From Epiperipatus broadwayi (Eukaryota; Onychophora; Udeonychophora; Euonychophora; Peripatidae), in assembly GCA_028023455.1 (NCBI GenBank), contig JAQFVV010012420.1, positions 2,542,001 through 2,606,000 of the forward strand: a stretch of 64,000 nucleotides of DNA, in the 5' to 3' direction. The translations under genes and the position numbers were made by a program. Under the pieces are notes generated by a model. That model ran no database searches. It saw only the letters and a program-made list of their open reading frames with translations, and had not been told where the DNA came from. This document shows, piece after piece, positions 48,079 through 64,000 of the stretch (its first letter is position 1; each line of letters opens with the position of its first letter).

Positions 48079-49454
48079 CTATGGTATTGATAAAATATTA
48101 ATTAATTAATTATAAAAATCTAAACAATCTTTTAAAAAATATAAAATTATATATATATAATTATAAAAATTAAGAAATTAAATAGAAATCTTTTTTCTAA
48201 TAAAATCTATACGATTAAAAGCTAGTCTGATAACATTACTAATATGGCATTTATTTAATAAGAGCTAATCAATATAGTGACATCTATTTCCACATGTAGC
48301 ATATGCTAATAGTTCCTAGATCGTAATTGCTATCAAATGGTTTTCACAGGTGAGGTCTTAGCAGAAAACATATAAATATACAATTTTTAGAGTACTTTTA
48401 ATTAAAATATATATATATATATGATTATAAAGTCTGAGAATGTTAATGAATCATTTATTTATTTTACTGTTTAATTTATACATCCAAATTTTCTAAAGGT
48501 AAAAATAAATACATGTTTTTGCATCCATAAAGTGCATTATATATCTTTGCTAGTGATAAGAGCATATTACATCTTCTTTTATTTCATGATAAGTATCTAA
48601 GAAGCTCAAATTATTCTGAAATCCCCCCCCCCCACTAAGAATAACCAAATATATTACAGTGCTATCTAGATTTGTTATGAGCTGACTACTAAAAAAATAC
48701 AGTCTGTTTATTAAATTCTCAGCAAAATTCTAAAATTCTATTTTTTTAGCATAAATATTTTTCTACTAAAAAAAAATCATTTCCCCCCATAATTAACCCA
48801 ATGAGATAATTATGATACGAAATTCAGGCATTATATATATCAAATACATATCTCTGGTGGAAATGTTGCTATTAAAATTTCTATCTGTTAGCTATTTTAC
48901 AATGTTTATAATTCCAATCATTTCTGAATAAGTAAAATTTGTACAGTGTTGGTTGATATCTTTATTTACACAAATTTAAGTAGAAAAGATTGCTAGAGTG
49001 CACAATAACGAGATTGCAGTACAATTGATCATTTCTAAAAATCTGAGACTTAATTAACCTGACACTCCAGATCCATATTTATGAAAGTATATTCACTTTA
49101 ATTATTATCAATTATAGACTAACCATAGATATAACTGACCATAGGACAAAAATATATGCTGTGTATTGATCAAAAACTGCATAACTTCACTAGCTTACTC
49201 CTTTGAATGAGAGTAATTTCTATATTCATTCATGAATTAGATATTAAATATTCTAATAATAGGCCATAGTAACGTAAAATAGTTTTTTAAATGAAGTCAG
49301 AAGGTTCTATACATAAGCTGCCCATAAATTCTCTTAGCGAAGTAAAATATTTTCCCCCCAAATCCAATTATTTTTCTAGCCCTAGTTAGTTTTTCCTTCC
49401 TATTACATTTTAATAAAAGCTATTTCAATATTTCCACTATCCCATATTCATATT

Positions 49455-53260
<3,806 letters not shown>

Positions 53261-53593
53261 CTCTGTCAAAAGTTTGTAGACTGTAATTTCTTAAATAATG
53301 TAACCTTAAAGGTAAAACTGGAAAGTAAAATATATGAAGCTTTATACTTTAGATCTCTAAATTTAACATTTTTATGAATTTTAATATGACTTCAAATTAT
53401 TAACATTCTTAAAACTGTTCTTACAAATATCATATATGCAACCATTTGTAATGATAATGTTATCATTGATATTCAAGCATGGTTATGCTTGTGTATATTA
53501 AATTATTATATGAACATAACGTTACTCATTTATTAAACAAGTTTTTGTAGTAAAGACAACAATAAAAAATTAGTCATTTTTTTTCTACTTTTG

Positions 53594-53745
53594 TATAACA
53601 AAATCCAAAATATCTTGCAGTTTTTCCTCAAGTAAATCTTTCTTCCTTTCTACAAACAATGGTAACACAATATTATAATTATCAATCAAAAGAACAAAAT
53701 ATAATGTTGCAATTATTCACATCAAGTTCATGCTGTTTAAAGAAA
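53594..53745 (-). other. Unidentified open-frame remnant
   Basis: Minus-strand frame of about 43 codons ending in a stop at 53594. It reads TLYFVLLIDNYNIVLPLFVE then RKKDLLEEKLQDILDFVIQK. The codon use and amphipathic pattern look protein-like. The same frame can be followed upstream to about 53846 through three stops, including an ATG start (MATSVS). It may be a decayed gene copy or part of an unknown mobile element. No splice donor follows, so it is unlikely to be an exon of the surrounding gene. I cannot name it. Confidence 0.35.
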
Positions 53746-55850
53746 TTTTACATCATATTTGCTCTGCATTACTCACCATTTCTTCATTAGAGATTCATTT
53801 GATACTTACTGATGTAGCCATAATAAATACTAATTAATTATGAGCAAAGATAGAGATCATCACAGTCTTTTGTAAAATAGGTTAACAATTTTAGGTGCTA
53901 ATTAATTTAGAATAAAATTTGTTCTAATCATGTGTCACAATGTGCATTAACTTCTTTAATTAAAGGAAGGTTGAGACAATCTAAGCAATAGATGCTGCAA
54001 CCAAGAAATAACACTTGGCGACCCACAATGGTAATTTGTTATTGCTTATTATTTACTGATACAAGTATTGCAATGTAATTAGTTGTTAGTCATATTTTTT
54101 ACTATTAAACTGCTTAGTTTTATAATAAACCATCTATGATGAAAATAGATGTCACTAAACTATAGCCATTATTATAATCTAAAAATGAAAGGTAAAAATT
54201 TCTACATAATACAAACATAATAGGAAAAGTTTGATCATATAAGTAAACGTAAAATTGGAATACACATACTCTTTAAAATAAGCATTTGATTTGGATATTT
54301 TTTCCTTTTTTACAAAACACAAACATGGCAGCATTTTATCTGGTTATATGTATATATAAGTGTTAATATGAAATAATATCACAAATAAGTATTACTAACT
54401 TATAATTTCAATTAATTATTAAAAAATTAAAATGGGACATGGATATGCAAGTTTATAATTTAGAGGTTTCCCTATTTCTTTTTCACTTAAGTAGACCTCT
54501 TCTACAAATGAATGAAAATCAGATTTTTATATGTAATAAAATGTCCTCATTATTTATTATAATATGATAAAAAAATTCATACAATTAATTAAAATGCTGG
54601 TTTTTAGATGCATTAATTAAGTAAATAGTAAATCTAATTCTAGTCAAGTAAAAATTATAATTTTATTTAACATCCTAACAAAATAATTCAACTATGCTCT
54701 TATAAAAACATTATATAACACAAGCATGTCAGGTGTAATAAGTTTTAATATATGATATTTATTTAAATATTATATGACTTTCAATGCAAATAGACATTTG
54801 TCATATTTGGAAATAAATTATGTTACATTTAATTAATTATGCAAAATCACAGTCACCCCAATATTTAACACGATGATCATTATAGCAATAGTGCTGCTGA
54901 GTTTGTGGCTTAATGGTGTTTAGAAAAGTGGTGATGATTACTCTTATATAAAATTGCAACCAATCTATGACATCTGTAAAAAAAAAAAAGTCTATTTTTT
55001 AAATGTATTTTAAGATGAAGTATCTTATTTTACATATAGGAATCAAAGACATCTATAGATAAAATATTTCAGTTCTAAAATTACATAAAAAATGATTATT
55101 TTATCAAAAACATTTCCAGATGCATAAAATTATAAAATATATTAACTCTAATTATTTAATTTTATTATCATTTATTTTTATTAAAGGAAAAAAGGAATTA
55201 AAAAAACCTTTTTAAACAAACAAAGTTGATGTTGTTGATTTTTTAGACATAAATCAGTAGTAAAAACTATGATAAAATTTTTAAGAGTTATGTTGAATGA
55301 TAATTTAGTTAAACATAACTGCCCTGATAGGGCAATTAGTAGATAGATCATTTATTTGATCAGGCATCACTTTAGATAAGAGTGATTGGTTCTTTAGTAA
55401 CATCACAGCTAGCTTTAATTAATCAAAAATAACTTTGAGATATAGGAATGATTATGAATATATACAAATGTCTAATGTAGAACTTTTAGGCTTATATAAC
55501 TACATCCTATTTTATAGCTAAATTAATAACAATAATATTCTTATCATTTAATTATGGCTGGTAAATAGATTGTATGCATGCTACAAAATATTTTGTTTGA
55601 GTTTGAAACTAAAAGATTTAGAAATATTCGTTTAGAATAAAGCTTTATATAAAGCAGGGACTTTGTTTAAAAAAGAACAAAAAAGATTATAGCTTTGGAA
55701 GTATGAAAGTAGGATAACTATTATTAAGAATTCTGGATATTAAAAGGATTGATAAAAACAAAACTCAAATATTTATAAAAGAAATTAAGAAATAAAAACT
55801 GTCTAAGTTGTACTCTTAAAAATAAATAAAAAATATGTTAGGAGGCATTT

Positions 55851-56249
55851 AAAAAACAAACATGGAAAGAAAAGTGGAATTTGTAAAACGGAAATAGTCA
55901 TAACACTGAATTCATCGTTTGATTTTATTGATAAAATTTGTAATATTAGAATTGATAAAATTTATATTCTTTGTACATTAGACATCAGTGAAATGTATGG
56001 TTTTCAATTAAAATTATATCTGATGCATTATATTTAAAAAAAGTTAATTCTAAAATGATAACGTTTATAATTATTACATTAACTTTTATTGATAAAAAAA
56101 TATATGTTATATTGAATAATGACTTATATAAAATGAATAATGATTGGCAATGGGTCTTCATGTAGTAGTGAAAATATGTAATTACGTTATGTCAACAAAA
56201 AACGAACATGGAAAGAAAAGTGGAATTTGTAAAATGGAAATAGTCATAA
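55851..56249 (+). repeat. 52 bp direct repeats, 294 bp apart
   Basis: The unit with aacatggaaagaaaagtgga and atttgtaaaa.ggaaatagtc appears at 55851-55903 and 56197-56249 with only two or three differences. The intervening sequence is AT-rich and non-coding. Origin unknown. Confidence 0.7.
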
Positions 56250-57001
56250 AAGTTTGAAAAAACTTGAAGAAAATAATTTAAATTAACCCCAGGAATCTAT
56301 GTTATTTTAATTCTTACTTTTAACTTGAGAAATCTCATTGTAAAATATCAAAAGCCTGCTCACAAAAAATACAAAATCTAAAATAGATTTTACTCTAGTT
56401 ATATGTGGAGGGCTAAAGTTTTAAGCAGTTTTAACTGTAGATTTTATAGCTTGTTCAAGAGAGAGAAAATAAGTTAAAATAATAACTCAATGATTTATAC
56501 TCATCGATATTATTATTTATTAAATGAAATGATTTATCTATATTATCCCATTACTACCTATTTCTGTAAATAAAAAAATACCTATTTTATAATAAATATT
56601 TTGTAATCAATCAAACGCTCATATGCATACATAACCTAATGTTTTATCTTACGATATGCTCAGTAGGTGATGTTTTAAGACTATTTATACTGTATAAACA
56701 ATATTTTATTTTTGTATTTCTAAAAAGTGATAGTGATTAGCAGAAATATTTAAAATAGTTTAATTAATAGATATAAAATTACAAATTCTTGTATAAAAAT
56801 GATGTTGATTTATTTATTAATAATTATAATAAAATATATTTTGTCATAAAATTTTAATAACTTGTTATTTTTAATTTAAATTAAATATTTATATTTTTAA
56901 AAATGTGAGTCCCATCTTTTTCTACATAATAACTAGAGTAAACAACAATCTAAATCCTAGCAAATAAAATACAGTTTATGACATTGATTAAATTTTCTTA
57001 C

Positions 57002-57082
57002 AATATAATGCATTTGAGCAGTTTTTGGACTTCTTACTGGAGATTGATCACAATCATCAGAATTCTGAGAACAATCCGAAGG
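57002..57082 (-). CDS. Exon 1 (of those seen) of the unidentified gene
   Basis: 81 bp exon (27 codons) on the minus strand. The acceptor is tttatttatatag and the donor gtaagaaaattt. The translation begins PSDCSQNSDDCDQSPVRSPK and ends TAQMHYI. It is Ser/Asp-rich, with SPVRSPK resembling proline-directed phosphorylation sites. Phase 0 on both sides, in agreement with the later exons. It is not a first coding exon (there is no initiator and it has an acceptor), so the gene starts further up, perhaps beyond position 64000. The other two frames contain stops. Confidence 0.6.
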
Positions 57083-59490
57083 CTATATAAATAAATAAAC
57101 AATATATAAAAATTTACAGTAAGTGCTTTATATAAATATTTTTTTAGAAATGGTTTTATAAATGTGTGAATATGTATATATCAATGCAAAAAAATTACAA
57201 CTTTTAAAAAAACAAAATAAATGTATTTTATTTATTATTTAACAAATAATTTTTTTTAAAAAAATATTGCTAGAGCATGATAATTAAAAATTGTGTACAT
57301 TTATGAAACCCATATTATACTTGATAATAAAGGAAGTAAATTCTGCTCTTTATAAGTAGTATTCAAACAATTTCTTACTTGTGGAAAGAGATTTAAAAGG
57401 CAAATACATAATTGATCGAGGGAATTCCCTTAAAACTGGTCCTCTGAATCTTATATTGTTACAGTTCAGAATTTACCCATTATGTATAATATTATATATT
57501 ATTTTCATAATAATCTAATTAAAGAGTGTTTAATTGTATAGTTCTGCAATGAATTACTGTAATTACATAATCAATTATTATTATATAGTAATTTCAAATT
57601 CCATTTCTTTTTCTTTTTTTCATCATTGTAAGATTTTGATCTAAAAATAGAGAACCATAGTAGTGATAAGTGATAATTTTTATTTTATCCTTTTAATAAA
57701 AAAAATTATTATGCATTAAAAATTAAATACATAAAACACAATTATTTTTTTAATTTTTAAAAAAATGCTTACCAATATTATATAAAAAAAGAAGTAATCT
57801 CTGATATAAATATATACACACATGTGAATAAAGTATATAAAATTACACAATATATATAATTTTAAGCTAAAAAGCATTACAGAATCTACCAACAGAGGCC
57901 ACAGTTCAGAAAAAGGTATATATAAAATGAAAGGAAATAAATGGAGAGTAGAAATGAAAAATTTTCATTTCATTTAGATGAAATTCCAATTAGCTTGATC
58001 AGGATTTAAGCAGAATAGAAGAATAGCAATAGAGACAGAAGAAAGAATGCTTGAAACCTGAAGAAAATAAAGTAAGATTAGTATAAATAAGAACATAAAA
58101 TATAAAATAACATTAAAAACTATAATAATATTTATACATTGATGAAAATATATATTTAAAACTTCTTTATCATAAAACCACATTTCTCATCATGTTAATG
58201 GACATTTTTTCCTTCTAAAAATGTATCTTCAAAACTTATCCAACTCTTATAAGACTATGAACTAAAAAAAAAAAAAAAAATTCTAGCTTTTAATATTCTA
58301 TTTTTATATTGAAAAGTTAAATTGCTTTTGAAATTAATCCAGAGAATGATTAGGATAAAAGAATAAATGTTTTCTAAATTGATTTCTGAGAAAAATTGGA
58401 AAAAAATCTTTAAAGCACATGACATTATAATCACCTAGGTACCAATATATTTTATAACTTTCCCTGCCTACATTTAATATATATATTTTATGAGCAGTTC
58501 TTTTCTCTTTATTTCAAAACAATTTCTTGTAAGCATAAAAAATCAAAGATCATATAATAGTGTGTTTTTATGATTCATGGTAGTTTAAGTCCACAATCTT
58601 CACTGATAAGCCCAAGATGCGGAAACTATTCTAGTGATGACAATATGTACATTTATCACTCAATCTTACTATAGACAATTCTGGTGGAGAGTAAAGAGAA
58701 TTGCTCATAAAATCACAAATCACTTTGATAATAAAAACCAAAATAATTAGAAAAACGAATGATAGCAATAAAAAAAAAAACAATTTTTAAAAATAATGAA
58801 TGAAAAAAAACAAAAACTCTGATATAACTATTTTGTAATAATTTTAATTGTCTCATTTTATTATTATTATTAACTATAAATACTACCATTACTACATTAA
58901 CAATTGCTCAAAACCAAGTCACATTCAAGCACTTAAGTGATAACAAATTATAACAATTTAGACTGAGATTTAACTTAATCCTTTTTTCCTTCCAAACCTT
59001 CACAGTAGGGGATCGATTCCGGAACATTTAGCTTTGAAGTCAAGAACTCTTGCTAGATCGTTATTACTTCAAGATAATTTAGCAAATTCATGTTGTTGTT
59101 TTTTTAAAAAACTTTTAAAAAATTTTTTTTTGATTGTAATTCTAAATAGGAAATAAGATAATTAATAATAAACATAATTATTAATTTTCTTAAAACAGAC
59201 AAAACTCTCTATACTTGATATTAATTTTCTTAACATTTCTGTCAAAAAATTGATTATTACTTATTACAGTATATTAAAAATTACATTTCTATTGATTTGA
59301 CATATTGCTTTCAGCTTATGTATGAATTATCATATATCAGTAAATGAAAGTATTAGTCAAAAAAATAAAAAAGTTCAATTAACTAATGGATAATTTAAAT
59401 AAAACATCTAGATCTAAAGATAATGTTTGTGTTTGCTAAGATGATTTTTCTTTTGATAACGTTTACATTTATTTATATTAAAAGAAAATA
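57083..59490. other. AT-rich sequence, upstream intron of the minus-strand gene
   Basis: Two weak exon candidates were seen on the minus strand. One lies at about 57443-57378, with AG and gtaagaa borders but the wrong phase. The other lies at 58061-57974 after a good acceptor (ttattttcttcag) but ends in a stop. Neither fits the gene's frame. A copy of the dispersed 34 bp motif lies at 58645-58675. Confidence 0.35.
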
Positions 59491-60290
59491 AAGTCATACA
59501 TCTCATGACTTAATTTAATAAGCTTGTATTGCAAATGTAATATAATAAGTATGCTGATAGCTCTAAATAAATTTTTCTGATAAATGTCACAAGAGAAAGC
59601 ATTTAAAATCTCTATCTGGAATTATCCCTATCCCAAAACTGTTTTGAGCTAATGGCTCTCATCAGTGCTGGGCTTGAATTGGTATTTTAGAGCTAGTCTC
59701 TGAATGTCCTAGTACCTCACTAATGAGAGGCCACTAGCTCAAAACCAGTTTTGGGATAGGGATAATTTTAGATAAAGATTTTAAATGCTTTCTCTTGCAG
59801 CATTTATCAGAAAAGCTTGTTTAGAGTTATTAGCATGTTCATTATATTACATTTGTATTACAAGCTTATTAAATTAAGTCATATGATATATGACTTGATT
59901 TTCTTACTATTATAGTTTGGCTTTTGAGGCTTTGGCAATGTTATATTGCTAAGGCAATTAATATATAGTGTAGCTGAAGATTGTTCAGACCCATTTAGTT
60001 ATTTAAGTTAGATATCTGGATTTGAAGACATACAGATGTCTGAAAAATTCAGATTTTCTACTTAATAGTTAAGTATTAGATAAATGCTGAACTTGAGTTG
60101 GTATTTTAGGTCTAGTATCTGAATGTTCTACCACCTCACTGATGAGAGCCATTAGCCTGAAACCAGTTTGGAGATAGGGATAATTCTAGATAGAGATTTT
60201 AAATGCTTTCTCTTGTGGTATTTATTGGAAAAGTGTGTTTAAAGCTATTAGCATGCTCATTATATTATATTAAAAGAGAGGATTACTATG
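59491..60290. repeat. Family R: inverted repeat followed by a further direct copy
   Basis: 59491-59667 is the reverse complement of 59718-59896. Shared blocks include the tttaaaatctctatct region, ccctatcccaaaac, gagctaatggctctcatcag, and an outer ...cttaatttaataagctt. The loop is 50 bases. After the right arm, 59926-60260 repeats much of the same sequence in direct orientation and aligns with 36119-36480. Non-coding. Confidence 0.8.
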
Positions 60291-60335
60291 GACAAAAAAA
60301 TTATTAAAAGCAATATTTCTTTTATTTTACTAACT
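60291..60335. other. Short spacer
   Basis: AT-rich spacer between the two repeat clusters. Confidence 0.3.
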
Positions 60336-61445
60336 CTTTGTAGCTATTCATTTTATCTTATACAAATAATACACAAGACCACATATATGTGAAAAAAGAT
60401 AAATGATCTCCAATATACATATTTCATACTGAACCAGCATTCATCAGTTGGTTCACATCACCATCTCCCACACATATATACAATTAGTACTCCATTTATA
60501 TTAAAATAACAAATCTTCAAATTTCAATGGACCAACTTCATTTTTCTTCACACTCCAACTCTTCAGAAGTCCTTCATATCATTAAAAATCTGAAGATGAA
60601 ACAAAGCCCTTGTTGATGCCAATATTATTGTCATACCCACATTTTTTAAGTCATTCTGCCCCCTCACATATAGGACATTAATACATCCATTTAAATATAC
60701 AAAAGAGGGATGGTAAGCATACAAACCAAACATGAAATATATAAATACATGTATATTGTCTGTATTAAACCACATAAAAAGACTACAGCTATTCACTCCA
60801 CCTTATACAACTTATGCACATGACCACATAGATGTGAAAAAGATAAATGATCTCCAATATATCTATTTCATGCTGAACCAATACTCATCAGTTGGTCCAT
60901 ATCATTTATCTTTTTCACATGTATGTGGTCATATGTATCAGTTATATAAGTGGATAGTTGAGGAAGCTTGAAAGCCTGAGTTCAAGTCCTTTCTAATTAT
61001 ATTGTTTAGTATAAACAATATACATGTATTTAAATATTACATATTCCACCTGTATTCTGCCCATCTCTCTTCTGTATATTTATAATTAGAGTTCTACACA
61101 TGAGAGATCAGAGTGACTTAAAGTAACACGAGTATGACATAATATTAGCATCAACAAGGACTTTGAATGTTCTATCCTTGAATTTTTAGTGATATGAATG
61201 GCTGAAGAGATGGAAGGTGGAGAAGAATGAAGCTTGTGCATTAAAGTTTTAAGATTTTCTATCTTAATAAAAATTGAGCACTGATTATATATGTGTGGAG
61301 ATGATGAAGTGAACCTTTTCACAATGTATGTGGTCATGTGTATCAGTTGTATAAGATGACGTGGATATCTGTAGGGAACTTAAAAGTCTCAGTTCAAGTC
61401 CTTTCTAATTACATGGTTTAGTACAGACAATATGCATATATTTAA
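60336..61445. repeat. Nested foldback cluster, family F relatives
   Basis: Outer arms 60336-60560 and about 61190-61445 are inverted copies of each other: ccacatatatgtgaaaaaag against cttttcacaatgtatgtgg, and cacacatatata against tatatatgtgtgg. Between them lies a second, complete foldback at about 60749-61031, whose arms share ccacatagatgtgaaaaaga, acaatatacatgtatttaaa and ggactgaa/ttcaagtcc-like blocks. All relate to the unit at 22418-22957 through the caatatatctatttcatgct and accaa...catcagttggtcc blocks. The short open frames on both strands are by-products. Confidence 0.75.
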
Positions 61446-62209
61446 ATATTATGTATATATACTGTGTAGAGAATCAGATTATAACAACACATCTGATTTA
61501 AAAAAATAACAATACAGTTATACCAAAAGTACAGATAAAACTTTTAAATAAAATCAAATCAATATATATATATATGGACAATATATAGATGATAATTCCA
61601 AAGGTATAATTTAAAACTCAATGTATTGTAAAAATAATAAATGTGTGTGAGGGTGGATTATAAATGATATATCTAAACATTTATAGAAGCGCTCGGCCCA
61701 TTTAATTGTTTTTGGTTTTTGCAGCTTCTTCATCAGCGGGTAAATCGCTTTTATATGTTATATAAATAGTTTAACAAATAGTTAAAATATCAAGATTTTT
61801 ACAAGCACAAGATAGGAATTATAATTTTTGGTTTCTACCACATATGACATTGATAATTATTAGAATACTGACATTTCTGCTTGATCTTGTCTGTATTATT
61901 GCCTCATTGTTTCATTGATTCAGTAGCAGTTGGAATTGCTAAACTATATGTTATCTCATACATTGTTTATTTGGTAATTATTTCATTCAGTGTGGAATTT
62001 AGAAGGGATTGGATTAAAATAAATATGTGAGAAAAGATTGGAATTGGCAGATAATTAATTTAATATTTTGTTTTTGGTAAATATGAAATTTTTTCTTTAA
62101 GGGTGAAGGTTTTGCTTATTTCATCACATTTTGTAATGCAATCATGTTTTTTAGAACTTCTCTAATAGTTATCTGGTAGGAGTGAACATTTTGGATAAGA
62201 GTTGGAGTA
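61446..62209. other. AT-rich spacer with a small GC-richer patch
   Basis: 61686-61750 contains gaagcgctcggccc and cttcatcagcgggtaaatcg, clearly unlike its surroundings, possibly a mobile-element end. Otherwise nothing was seen. Confidence 0.35.
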
Positions 62210-62491
62210 TGGAGTAGATTGAAGCATGTCCATTAAAGTATGAGGATTGGCTATCTTAATATATATCTGAGCACTTATAGCATATATGTGTAGAGATGGT
62301 AATCTGAACCAACTAATGATTGCTGGTTTAGCATGAAATATGTATATTGGTGATTATTTATCTTTTCAGCATATATGTGTTCAAGTGTAGTGTGGAGAGT
62401 GGTGGGTCATGTGAAAGTCTGTGCTCATATACCCTATATATATTACATATATAGACACAGGTATATAATAAGCCTGTGTGTTTCAGTTACT
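62210..62491 (+). repeat. Family F, single-arm copy
   Basis: Colinear with the right half of the foldback at 22640-22957: same cattaaagtatgag..., ctatcttaat, tctgagcacttat, caactaatgattgctggttt, gtggagagtggtgggtcatg and agcctgtgt blocks, without the opposing arm. It shows that the family exists as single-arm units as well as palindromes. Confidence 0.85.
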
Positions 62492-63012
62492 AAAAGTTTA
62501 TCTAAATGTGATGCATACTACTGGAAAACCATTAGAGAAGCACAGATATTCTAAAACTTGAAGTGCTGTAGTAAATATGATAAAACCAAAAAGCATCCAT
62601 GGGACATAGAAAAGTTTTATAAAATAAATTTATTAAAAAATTAAATATGTCAGATTTATCACCCATTCCATTTTCTCTTTTTATATGTATTTTTTCTATA
62701 TTTCAGATTGGATGAAATAATTAACAGCACAACCACATGTCACTTGATATGAAGTCTATTTTCTTTTACTAATTCATCTATTAGCACTAAACTCTTCTGA
62801 TTCATGTATATTATCCAGATGGCAGGCAATAAGTGACACATCACATGCTGGAATAACCATAATAATAAATTATATTCATAATAGAACCCAAAACAGCATT
62901 CATGGCCACTGTGTGCAGGTTGTGTAAGGCACGAAGATGCTTTATTACTGAGGCACCAAGATACAAAGGTAATTAATAGAATATATATGTAAATAAAATT
63001 GTTTACATTTTC
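62492..63012. other. AT-rich spacer with a weak exon candidate
   Basis: At 62896-62970 on the plus strand a GC-richer segment follows aaaacag and precedes AAG|gtaatt. One frame reads FMATVCRLCKARRCFITEAP. The acceptor lacks a pyrimidine tract, so this is only a candidate exon or element fragment. Confidence 0.25.
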
Positions 63013-63475
63013 AAATCATTTCATCATTAGAAATACATTCTGAGTATAAATATTTTTTATTTAAATATAAGAGGAATACTTCTTTACTTATACTTATTTG
63101 TGACAATTACCTAAGCTTCAAATTTCTAAGTATGAGTTCGAAATATAGTACATATACACTCTTATCATTACACTAAACTGAACAGGCTGATACCATTTTG
63201 TCACAATAATTAATAATATTTATATGTAAATGTTTAGATTTCTGAATCACTTTATTCTTAGAACATATTCTGATTGTGAATATTTATTATTTAAATATAA
63301 TAGGAATATTTTTTTACTTAAACTTATTGTGACAATTGCTTGCCTCGAAATATATTTTATATATACTCTACCATTGCAGAAAACTGAACAGGCCGATACC
63401 CTTTTGTGACTATAATTAATAAAATTTACATGTAAATGAAAATGTTTAGATTTCCCAATCACTTTATTTAAATAA
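63013..63475 (+). repeat. Tandem repeat, two copies of about 230 bp
   Basis: 63013-63243 and 63244-63470 align along their length (aatca.tt.at, then ttatttaaatata, gtgacaatt, actgaacaggc.gatacc and atttagatttc blocks). The start of a third copy follows (cccaatcactttatttaaat). Divergence is considerable. Non-coding. Confidence 0.75.
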
Positions 63476-64000
63476 CTTAATTTATATAAAAAGTAACATA
63501 TTGTTAATAATTTATTTAAAAATAAAACTTATCTTAAAAATATTGCCTCAAAATTATAATAATTCTGCATATGATGAAATTATCAATAATATTTTACAAA
63601 GCTTAAATGTGTTGTGCTGCAGAAAAATTTGGACATTATTTGTATTTATTATGTTTTATTAATAATAAAACAAAAATAATATTCTAAGAAATTCTTATAT
63701 TCTGAATGACAATTTTCACCTTTATATAGCACTAAATTCATGAAATGTACTAGAGAGGGGGGGGAAACAAGAGAGGCACAATAATACAGTGGCATTTATA
63801 ATTTTGTTATATTAAATAGATGCATTTCATAATAGTGTAACAGTCAAGATTATATAATCAGTCAACAAGACTGAGAGACCAAGCAGGGACTCTCAACCAG
63901 CAAACACAGGGTTACCCCCATGCTTCTAGTTTAAACTTCTACCTAGGATTCCTAGCCTCAACCACCTAATTAACATCTTTGATGTCACCCAACTTCCCTT
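63476..64000. other. AT-rich sequence, then a GC-richer end
   Basis: Poly-G run at 63757-63765. From about 63860 to the end the sequence becomes clearly GC-richer (gagagaccaagcagggactc and onward), probably the start of another element or exon cut by the window edge. No frame could be assigned. Confidence 0.35.

Noticed and set aside
57378-57443. Candidate exon starting AGGACCAGTTTT, resembling the start of exon 3
   Set aside because: The frame that would match exon 3 has a stop, its length (about 65 bp) breaks the phase pattern, and the acceptor lacks a pyrimidine tract.
57974-58061. Candidate exon after a strong acceptor on the minus strand
   Set aside because: The open frame runs into a stop with no donor, and it lies upstream of in-frame exons, so it cannot belong to the same transcript as an internal exon.
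60563-61337. Several 75-85 codon frames on both strands
   Set aside because: They follow the arms of foldback repeats and mirror each other; no protein motif.

Overview
This is a gene-poor, very AT-rich stretch of an animal (metazoan) nuclear genome. The signs are spliceosomal introns with GT/AG borders, several families of degenerate retrotransposons and hAT DNA transposons, tRNA-derived SINE-like units, microsatellites and an unusual density of long inverted repeats. There is no bacterial-style gene organisation. The repeat mix (an RTE-type element ending in a TGA microsatellite, a Gypsy gag of K02A2.6 type, ZBED5-like hAT, many foldback elements) fits an invertebrate. A lophotrochozoan such as a mollusc is possible, but the sequence alone does not decide this.

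The only host gene I can support is a set of four small exons on the minus strand (57082-57002, 48078-47983, 44791-44708, 44108-44051). They have good splice sites and join in one open frame. They encode an acidic, Ser-rich, apparently disordered protein segment that I cannot name. Two of the exons share a TGVS motif and look like diverged copies. Three of the four have lengths divisible by three, so they could be cassette exons. The gene presumably continues beyond both ends of this exon set.

Layout. 0.4-1.7 kb: minus-strand Jockey/CR1-like LINE remnant. 8.6-13.5 kb: a decayed Gypsy LTR element (minus strand, two LTRs, gag piece and integrase tail) sitting between two copies of a 1 kb repeat that each carry a fragment of RTE reverse transcriptase. 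15.1-17.8 kb: decayed ZBED5-like hAT transposase, split by a 772 bp palindromic insertion with a 13 bp target duplication. 19.2-19.7 kb: a pair of 96 bp direct repeats. 22.4-22.96 kb: foldback repeat, related to copies at 60.3-62.5 kb. 28.8-29.8 kb: inverted-repeat element containing a perfect hairpin. 30.3-30.9 kb: 3' end of an RTE retrotransposon. 32.3-34.8 kb: composite foldback element made of two tandem copies, one with its right half flipped, bounded by 8 bp direct repeats. 34.8-36.8 kb: SINE-like and dispersed repeats and a long G tract. 40.5-41.8 kb: non-autonomous hAT element. 44-57 kb: exons and introns of the minus-strand gene, with a 3.8 kb decayed LINE carrying a huge AAT microsatellite inside one intron. 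59.5-62.5 kb: cluster of foldback repeats. 63.0-63.5 kb: 230 bp tandem repeat.

All coding calls were made by eye from translations. Family assignments of decayed elements rest on recognisable motif order, not on searches.
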